From the NCBI GenBank assembly GCA_027484655.1, contig JAIXSM010000056.1, forward strand, positions 1-62,602: a stretch of 62,602 nt of DNA, in the 5' to 3' direction. Positions 57,406 through 62,602 of the stretch are shown piece by piece. Made by a program: the position numbers and the translations under genes. Every line of letters starts with the position of its first letter. The stretch's first letter is position 1. A model generated the notes under the pieces. The model saw nothing but the letters and a program-made list of their open reading frames with translations. It did not search any database and had not been told where the DNA came from. Origin of the DNA: Hyphomicrobiales bacterium. GTDB lineage: Bacteria; Pseudomonadota; Alphaproteobacteria; Rhizobiales; Beijerinckiaceae.

Positions 57406-59130
57406 CTATGGCAGCTTGCCGCCGAACTCCGTTTCCGCCTCAAGCAGCTTGTTCTCAATCCGCACAAGCTCGTCGGGCTCCGGCTTCAGATCCCGGGCAT
57501 GGCGCCACTTGAACACGGCCTCGCGCTTGCGACCAAGCCGCCAATACACATCGCCCAGATGCTCGTTCACCACCGCCTCGCCCGGAACCATGGTCAGGGC
57601 GCGTTCCAGTTCGCGCAGGGCGTCCTCATACCGGCCGAGTCGATAGTAGACCCAGCCAAGGCTATCGACGATGTGGCCGTCGTTCTTGGCGAGCCGGACC
57701 GCTTTCTCCAGCATCACGCGCGCTTCCTCAAGGCGCTCGCCCCGGTCGGCCCACGTGTACGCCAGATAATTCAACGCCTGTGGGCTATCGGGATTAAGCG
57801 CGAGAGCCTGCTTGAGATCGGCCTCGGCGCGGGGCCAGTCACCAGAGCGCTCGTAGGCGATGGCGCGCATGAAAAACCAGCGCCAGTCCGTGGGCTGCGG
57901 CGCGCCAATCATGCCTACGCCCTTTGTGTAGACGCGCGCGGCCTCGGCCCAGTTCTTCTGCATCCGCAGCACGTCAGCAAGGGTTTCCACCGAACGCAGA
58001 TCGTCCGGCCGGGCGGCGACCGCCGCGCGAAGCGCCTTCTCCGCGTCGGCGGGCCGCTCCATGGATTGAAGCAGCAGGCCGCTCTGGGCGTCCGCAACCG
58101 CGCGCAGCGGCGACGCCGACGGGATGCCGGCGTAGGCCTCCAGAGCGCGCTCGGGCTGGCGCAGCCGCGTGTAAACTTCGCCCACCGCAACCCAAGCCAG
58201 GCTGTGGGTGGGATCGAGATGCAACGCCAACCGGTGGAAAATCAATCCGCTCTGCGGGTCTGTCTGCTGCGCGCTTGCAATCCCGACGCCGTAGAGCGCT
58301 TCGGCGGCGCCTGCGCGCGCGTCCGCCGCGATCGGCGACAGAAGACGCCCGGCGTCGAGATCCCGAAGCGCCGCCTGTATGAAGGGATTGCGCGGAAACT
58401 GGCGGTCGAACGCAAGATAGACAGACCGCGCCTCATCCCAGGCGCCTGTCCGGGAAAGAAAACGGGCGTAAGCGTCCACCGTGCGCAGCGAACGACTATC
58501 CACCTGATACAGCGACCGGAAGCGTTTGCGCGCCTCATAGGTGTATCCGCGCGCGTCTGCAATCAGCCCCGCATGGTAATCCCGAAACCAGACGAGACGA
58601 TCCTCCTTGATCCGGTCAAGCAGCTCGAGCGCCTGATCGGCGGCGCCCTCCCCATAGTGCGCCCATGCCGTCAGGATCAGGGCCGCAGTCTCAAAGCGGC
58701 CCGATCCCAGCCGCGCAAACTCCCGCCGCGCGTCCGAGAACCGGCCCGACCTCAGCGCGTTCACGCCATCGACGAACCGCGCGAGCGCGCCGGTGGCATC
58801 GGTTGCGTCGATGCGTGATCCAAGCCGCGCCGCCTCCTCGATATCCCCGTTCAGGACCGAAGCGGTGAACGCCTGACGCAGAAGCTCGACATCGCCAGGG
58901 GCCCGACGCAGGGACTCGCGCAGGAAGGTCGATTCCGCCCGGGTGTCCTTGGCGCGCCCCGCGATGCGCGCGGCGAGGTAGTTGCCCGCAAAGCTCTCAG
59001 CCGGGACTGGCGGCGGCGACACGCCCACGGGCGCAGCGCGCGCCATGGTGGCCTGCGACGCGACCGCCACAGCCGAAACAACGCCGATGCTGAGGATGAG
59101 CCCCTTCAATCCACCATTGCGAATGTGCAT
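57406..59130 (-). CDS. Exported tetratricopeptide repeat protein
   Basis: 574 residues with an N-terminal signal peptide (cut near ATMARA). Many TPR units follow; clear ones are ADLKQALALNPDSPQALNYLAYTWADRG, VRLAKNDGHIVDSLGWVYYRLGRYEDALRELERAL-type helices near the C-terminus, given here as landmarks. TPR proteins assemble complexes; this periplasmic one is probably a scaffold or a lipoprotein-like assembly factor. No catalytic domain. It is convergent with tRNA-Pro. Confidence 0.88.
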   Translation of the reverse strand: MHIRNGGLKGLILSIGVVSAVAVASQATMARAAPVGVSPPPVPAESFAGNYLAARIAGRAKDTRAESTFLRESLRRAPGDVELLRQAFTASVLNGDIEEAARLGSRIDATDATGALARFVDGVNALRSGRFSDARREFARLGSGRFETAALILTAWAHYGEGAADQALELLDRIKEDRLVWFRDYHAGLIADARGYTYEARKRFRSLYQVDSRSLRTVDAYARFLSRTGAWDEARSVYLAFDRQFPRNPFIQAALRDLDAGRLLSPIAADARAGAAEALYGVGIASAQQTDPQSGLIFHRLALHLDPTHSLAWVAVGEVYTRLRQPERALEAYAGIPSASPLRAVADAQSGLLLQSMERPADAEKALRAAVAARPDDLRSVETLADVLRMQKNWAEAARVYTKGVGMIGAPQPTDWRWFFMRAIAYERSGDWPRAEADLKQALALNPDSPQALNYLAYTWADRGERLEEARVMLEKAVRLAKNDGHIVDSLGWVYYRLGRYEDALRELERALTMVPGEAVVNEHLGDVYWRLGRKREAVFKWRHARDLKPEPDELVRIENKLLEAETEFGGKLP

Positions 59131-59143
59131 GGGCTCTCCTCAC

Positions 59144-59659
59144 TCACCGACGAAATAGCGGATGGTTGATGCGGTCGCCGGGCTTCAGCCCGATCTTGCG
59201 GGTCACGCCGGCGTTGAGCTCCAGCACAGCGAAGGCCGGACGCGCGGAAGGGATCGTCCGCTCGGACAGCGGCTCGGTGTTTTCCGCGATGTTGATCACC
59301 ACGCCATCACGCGTGATGAAAATCATGTCGAGCGAGATGTAGGTGTTGCGCATCCACATCATGACGGGTTGTTCCGTCTTGAAGTCGAACAGCATCCCGC
59401 GATCTATCGGCATGCTCTGGCGGAACATGAGCCCGCGGGCGCGCTGCTCATCGGTCCGCGCGACCTCCACCATAAAGGCGTGCTCGCCGCTGGCGGTGAC
59501 GATCCGCAACGATTCCAGTTGGACTGGCGCGTCCTGACGGGCCGCCTGCGCGTGCGCGACGCCCGACATGGGCGCAACCGCGCAGAGCGCGGACGCGGCG
59601 ACCAACACCGCAGCAGCAAAACGAACGGCGAGGGAGGCGTTGACCGGGTTTCTGCGCAT
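59144..59659 (-). CDS. DUF192 family exported protein
   Basis: 171 residues with a signal peptide (cut after GVAHA). The DUF192 pattern is complete: RARGLMFRQSMPIDRGMLFDF, MMWMRNTYISLDMIFI and NAGVTRKIGLKPGD. The family's function is unknown. ATG at 59659 (MRRNPVNAS); a longer frame to 59938 overlaps the cold-shock gene and its terminator and is rejected. Confidence 0.88.
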   Translation of the reverse strand: MRRNPVNASLAVRFAAAVLVAASALCAVAPMSGVAHAQAARQDAPVQLESLRIVTASGEHAFMVEVARTDEQRARGLMFRQSMPIDRGMLFDFKTEQPVMMWMRNTYISLDMIFITRDGVVINIAENTEPLSERTIPSARPAFAVLELNAGVTRKIGLKPGDRINHPLFRR

Positions 59660-59669
59660 CTGCCTGACC

Positions 59670-59705
59670 AAAAAGAAAGACCCGACGTGACATAGCACGC
59701 CGGGC
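59670..59705 (-). terminator. Rho-independent terminator of the second cold-shock gene
   Basis: On the minus strand GCCCGGCGTG pairs with CACGTCGGGT (10 bp with two G-U pairs), loop CTATGT, then CTTTCTTTTT. It lies 25 bases after the stop codon, before the DUF192 start. Confidence 0.85.
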
Positions 59706-59730
59706 CTTTCCGGAACAGATGCGCGAAGCC

Positions 59731-60312
59731 TTAGTGCGCGCGCGGAAGCGCAGCTTCGAGCGGACGAACCTCCGCCGCCATCAGACCCTTGTCGCCCGGA
59801 CCAAACCGGACAAGCACGGAATCGCCGGGCTTGAGTTCGGCGATGCCGAAGCGACGCAGGGTCTCCATGTGCACGAAGATATCCTCCGTGCCTTCGCCGC
59901 GTGTGAGAAAGCCAAAGCCGCGAACGCGGTTGAACCATTTCACAATGACGATCTCGAAGCCGCTCGTCGGCACGACCTGGGTGTGCGTGCGGGCGGGAGG
60001 CAACTGCGACGGATGCGTCGCAGTCGATTCATCAAGGGACAGCAAGCGAAAAACCTGCAGACCCTTGCTGCGCTTCTGAGCCTCGCAGACGACGCGAGAA
60101 CCCTCGGCCGCCGTCTGATAGCCTTCGCGCTTCAGGACGGTGACGTGCAGAAGCACGTCCATCCCACCGTCGTCGGGCACGATGAAGCCGTAGCCCTTCG
60201 CGACGTCGAACCATTTAATGCGACCTGAGATCTCAACGAGATCAAGTGGCCGCTCCTCTTCGAGGCCGCCTAAGCCTTCATTGACCTGCGCCTCGAAGCG
60301 ATCCTTGTTCAC
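59731..60312 (-). CDS. Second tandem cold-shock domain protein
   Basis: 193 residues with two cold-shock domains: the first has GRIKWFDVAKGYGFIVPDD and VLLHVTVL, the second VKWFNRVRGFGFLTRG and DIFVHMETL. Binds single-stranded nucleic acid. The chosen start is the GTG at 60312 (VNKDRFEAQVNEG); an in-frame ATG at 60435 or 60417 would add up to 41 residues with no family resemblance. It differs from the first paralogue by a longer linker and lacks the Arg/Gly/Pro-rich N-terminal arm. Confidence 0.88.
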   Translation of the reverse strand: MNKDRFEAQVNEGLGGLEEERPLDLVEISGRIKWFDVAKGYGFIVPDDGGMDVLLHVTVLKREGYQTAAEGSRVVCEAQKRSKGLQVFRLLSLDESTATHPSQLPPARTHTQVVPTSGFEIVIVKWFNRVRGFGFLTRGEGTEDIFVHMETLRRFGIAELKPGDSVLVRFGPGDKGLMAAEVRPLEAALPRAH

Positions 60313-60490
60313 CAATGGACCAGCCCCCGGATGAAAAGTTGTTAAGCCGCCGCAGAACTCACCAACACGGCGAAACGAATCAAAATCGAGCTGCGTGAGT
60401 TGCAGGGAAGATAGCATCGCCGCCCTTTCGTCCAAGCGCGATTTGTCCTCCGGAACATGGCGTCCACAGGGCTATTGCGCGCCGCTCACC

Positions 60491-61246
60491 CTAGAAGGCG
60501 AAGGGCGCGAGAACCTCTCCGATGTCGCCCCGAAGCACGAGGTCGGCTGCCGAATCGAGCGGCGTAGGATCCCGATTCACAATCACCAGCCGAGCGCCAT
60601 TGTCCTTGGCTGCTGCTGGAAACGCCGCTGCGGGATACACGACAAGGGATGAGCCAATGGCGAGAAACAAGTCACACGCCATGGTGGCGTCGCGCGCGCG
60701 ACGCATGGGCTGCGTCGGCATGGCCTGACCGAAGGCGATGGTCGCGCTCTTGATGAAGCCGCCGCAATCGCATGACGGCGCCTCGCCGCTTGCCTCGAAG
60801 CAGCGACGCATGTCGGCGAGTTCATAGCGCGTGTTGCAATCGAGGCAGGCGGCGTACGTCCCGTTGCCGTGCAACTCCACGATTCGATTCGCCGGCACGC
60901 CGGACGCCTCATGCAGTCCATCGATGTTCTGCGTAATGATGGCCTCTACGGGGCCGGCCTCTACCAGGCGGGCGAGCGCCCGATGCCCCCTGCCCGGCTG
61001 CGCGCCCGCATAAAGATCATCCATCGCGAATTTGCGCCGCCATGTGAGCGCACGCGCCTGCGCACTGGCCATGAATTCATCGAACGGGACAGGCGGATGC
61101 CGCTTCCATGCGCTGTCCTTCGAGCGAAAGTCCGGGATGCCGCACTCTGTCGAAATGCCGGCCCCCGTGAAGGCGACCGCGAAGTCCGCACGCGACAGCA
61201 AGTCGCCCAGCCGCGCGTGCGACTCGCCAATGTCCTCGACAATCAT
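60491..61246 (-). CDS. Sirtuin (NAD-dependent protein deacylase)
   Basis: 251 residues with Sir2 motifs GAGIS (28-32, FTGAGISTECGIPDFRS), ITQNIDGLHEASG, the catalytic His in VELHGNG, and a zinc site (CLDC and CDCGG). It removes acyl groups from lysine using NAD. ATG at 61246 starts MIVEDIGESHARLG; a longer frame from 61333 has no family resemblance. Divergent from the aldo/keto reductase gene. Confidence 0.92.
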   Translation of the reverse strand: MIVEDIGESHARLGDLLSRADFAVAFTGAGISTECGIPDFRSKDSAWKRHPPVPFDEFMASAQARALTWRRKFAMDDLYAGAQPGRGHRALARLVEAGPVEAIITQNIDGLHEASGVPANRIVELHGNGTYAACLDCNTRYELADMRRCFEASGEAPSCDCGGFIKSATIAFGQAMPTQPMRRARDATMACDLFLAIGSSLVVYPAAAFPAAAKDNGARLVIVNRDPTPLDSAADLVLRGDIGEVLAPFAF

Positions 61247-61378
61247 GCTCGCCCCCGTTCGATCATCGGCAAGGTGGCGCCCGCGTCCTGCAATCGCAAG
61301 CAGCAGGGCGGCGGCGCGCGGCGCCTGTTGCAAACCATTGCGCGAACGTCCTTAATCGGCTGAAACGGGGGTGTATCC

Positions 61379-62317
61379 ATGGAGCGGCGTAACCTTGGAC
61401 GTTCGGGCCTGCGGGTGTCGCTCGTCGGGCTTGGTTGCAACAATTTCGGCGCCAGGCTCGACATCGCCGGGACCAGGGCGGTGGTTCACAAGGCCATCGA
61501 CCTTGGCGTGACCCTGTTCGATACGGCGGACATGTATGGCGGCCGCGGGGGCTCCGAGACGGCGCTGGGCGACATTCTGGGTCCGCGACGCAAGGACATC
61601 GTGCTGGCGACCAAGTTCGGTGCCGCCATGGACGAGGCGGGCGAACTCAAGGGCGGCTCACGGCGCTACGTCATGCAAGCGGTGGAGGCGAGTCTGCGCC
61701 GCCTCCGGACAGACTGGATCGATCTGTACCAGTTCCATTTCCCCGATCCGCTGACCCCCATGGAGGAGACGCTGCGCGCGCTCGACGATCTCGTGCGTCA
61801 GGGCAAGGTGCGGTACGTCGGGTGCTCGAACCAGCCGGCATGGGCGGTGGCGGACGCGGTGTGGACGGCGCGCCAAGCCGGAACGGTGGGATTCGCCTCG
61901 TGTCAGGATGAGTACAGCCTGCTCTTCCGCAAGCCGGAAGCTGATCTGATTCCGGCGATGCGCCAGTACGGCCTCGGGCTCCTGCCCTATTATCCGCTCG
62001 CCTCCGGCCTGCTGACAGGCAAGTACCGCCGCGGCCAGCAGCTTCCGGCCGGAACGCGCTTCGCCGGCAATGCGGCGCTGGCGCCCCGGTATATGACAGA
62101 GAGCAACTGGGAGCGTGTGGAGGCTCTCGAGTCGTTCGCCGCGGCACGGGGCCGCACCTTGGTTGACCTGGCGTTCGCGTGGCTCGCTGCCCAGCCCGTC
62201 GTCTCCAGCGTCATCGCAGGCGCCATGACCCCGGCCCAGGTGGAGGCGAACGTCGCCGCCGCCTCCTGGAGTCTCGCTCAGCAAGACCTTGCGGAGATCG
62301 ACCGCCTGACGGCCTGA
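61379..62317 (+). CDS. Aldo/keto reductase
   Basis: 312 residues, NADPH-dependent TIM barrel of the AKR superfamily. The tetrad is visible: Asp and Tyr in FDTADMYGG, Lys in LATKFG, His in YQFHFPDP. Substrate unknown; it resembles the family of YajO/perakine reductase-like enzymes. Confidence 0.92.
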   Translation: MERRNLGRSGLRVSLVGLGCNNFGARLDIAGTRAVVHKAIDLGVTLFDTADMYGGRGGSETALGDILGPRRKDIVLATKFGAAMDEAGELKGGSRRYVMQAVEASLRRLRTDWIDLYQFHFPDPLTPMEETLRALDDLVRQGKVRYVGCSNQPAWAVADAVWTARQAGTVGFASCQDEYSLLFRKPEADLIPAMRQYGLGLLPYYPLASGLLTGKYRRGQQLPAGTRFAGNAALAPRYMTESNWERVEALESFAAARGRTLVDLAFAWLAAQPVVSSVIAGAMTPAQVEANVAAASWSLAQQDLAEIDRLTA

Positions 62318-62602
62318 TCGGCGCGAAACGACAGTCTCTTCAGAGTGTTAGTCTGTTTGCCGGGGTAGAGCGCGCGTTGGCGCGCCGCCCACGCCTGTAG
62401 CTGACCTTGGCCATAAGACTGGGCCGAAACGCAATCCCGAAGCATGAGCCCGACAGCGCCGATAACTCCCGCGCCCTGACGCGCCCTCGTGATCGCCGAA
62501 GCGGATGCCCGCGTGGCGGGGCGCAGCGCAGGGCGCAGAACTCAAGCTCGGCCACCCCGCGACAGTGCGCCGCACTTGTCGTACATCTACGGTACCGCAG
62601 CG
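62318..62602. other. Right-end region without a recognised gene
   Basis: 285 bases to the window edge. Short ORFs occur on both strands, but none has a recognisable sequence or a clear ribosome site. I see no RNA gene or terminator. Confidence 0.4.

Overview
The window looks like chromosomal DNA of a high-GC alphaproteobacterium, most likely of the order Hyphomicrobiales (Rhizobiales). The evidence is gene order: dusB-ntrB-ntrC-ntrY-ntrX followed by hfq-hflX-mazG, and rlpA-dacF-tmk-holB-metG-tatD, are arrangements typical of that group. Tandem-domain cold-shock proteins and HisKA_2-type kinases are also common there. I cannot name a genus. I see no insertion sequence, prophage or CRISPR array.

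Layout. (1) 1-3660: the 5' part of a DUF2126/transglutaminase gene (minus strand), a small conserved hypothetical gene and tRNA-Ser(UGA). (2) 3.9-11.2 kb: a tightly packed plus-strand housekeeping run: rlpA, dacF, tmk, holB, metG, tatD and an MBL-fold hydrolase. (3) 11.25-12.0 kb: a non-coding stretch holding a close match to the XerCD recombination site dif, so the window probably spans the replication terminus. (4) 12-23 kb: a cold-shock gene, mazG, then the minus-strand run dusB-ntrBC-ntrYX and hfq-hflX (nitrogen and redox sensing, RNA chaperone, GTPase). (5) 23-29.4 kb: an orphan HWE/HisKA_2 kinase and a plus-strand group encoding an HMG-CoA lyase family protein, an MFS carrier, a TctC-like binding protein, a double Rid protein and a MOSC protein. 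(6) 29.4-39.4 kb: one long minus-strand operon with a three-subunit molybdenum hydroxylase, an ACMSD-type amidohydrolase, a UbiD-family decarboxylase and a complete ABC importer with two substrate-binding proteins. It is probably a catabolic cluster for an unidentified (hetero)aromatic carboxylate. (7) 39.4-49.8 kb: an assimilatory nitrate operon nrtA-nrtB-nrtD-nirB-nirD-nasA-cysG. It is preceded by a sigma-54 promoter and then by an intrinsic terminator inside the leader, which implies NtrC-type activation plus antitermination. (8) 49.9-53.5 kb: three consecutive uncharacterised genes (coiled-coil protein, one-pass membrane DUF6384-like protein, coiled-coil protein with a glycine-rich tail). 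(9) 53.5-62.6 kb: mmsA, an M20 amidohydrolase, an exported hypothetical protein, a 12-bp tandem repeat beside tRNA-Pro(UGG), a TPR protein, a DUF192 protein, a second cold-shock protein, a sirtuin and an aldo/keto reductase.

How it fits together. Nitrogen control is a theme: NtrBC is encoded 18 kb from a sigma-54-type nitrate operon that it may activate, and cysG supplies siroheme for NirB. The best candidates for undescribed biology are the molybdenum hydroxylase/UbiD/amidohydrolase/ABC operon and the three-gene module at 49.9-53.5 kb. The best non-coding signals are the dif site and the nitrate-operon leader.
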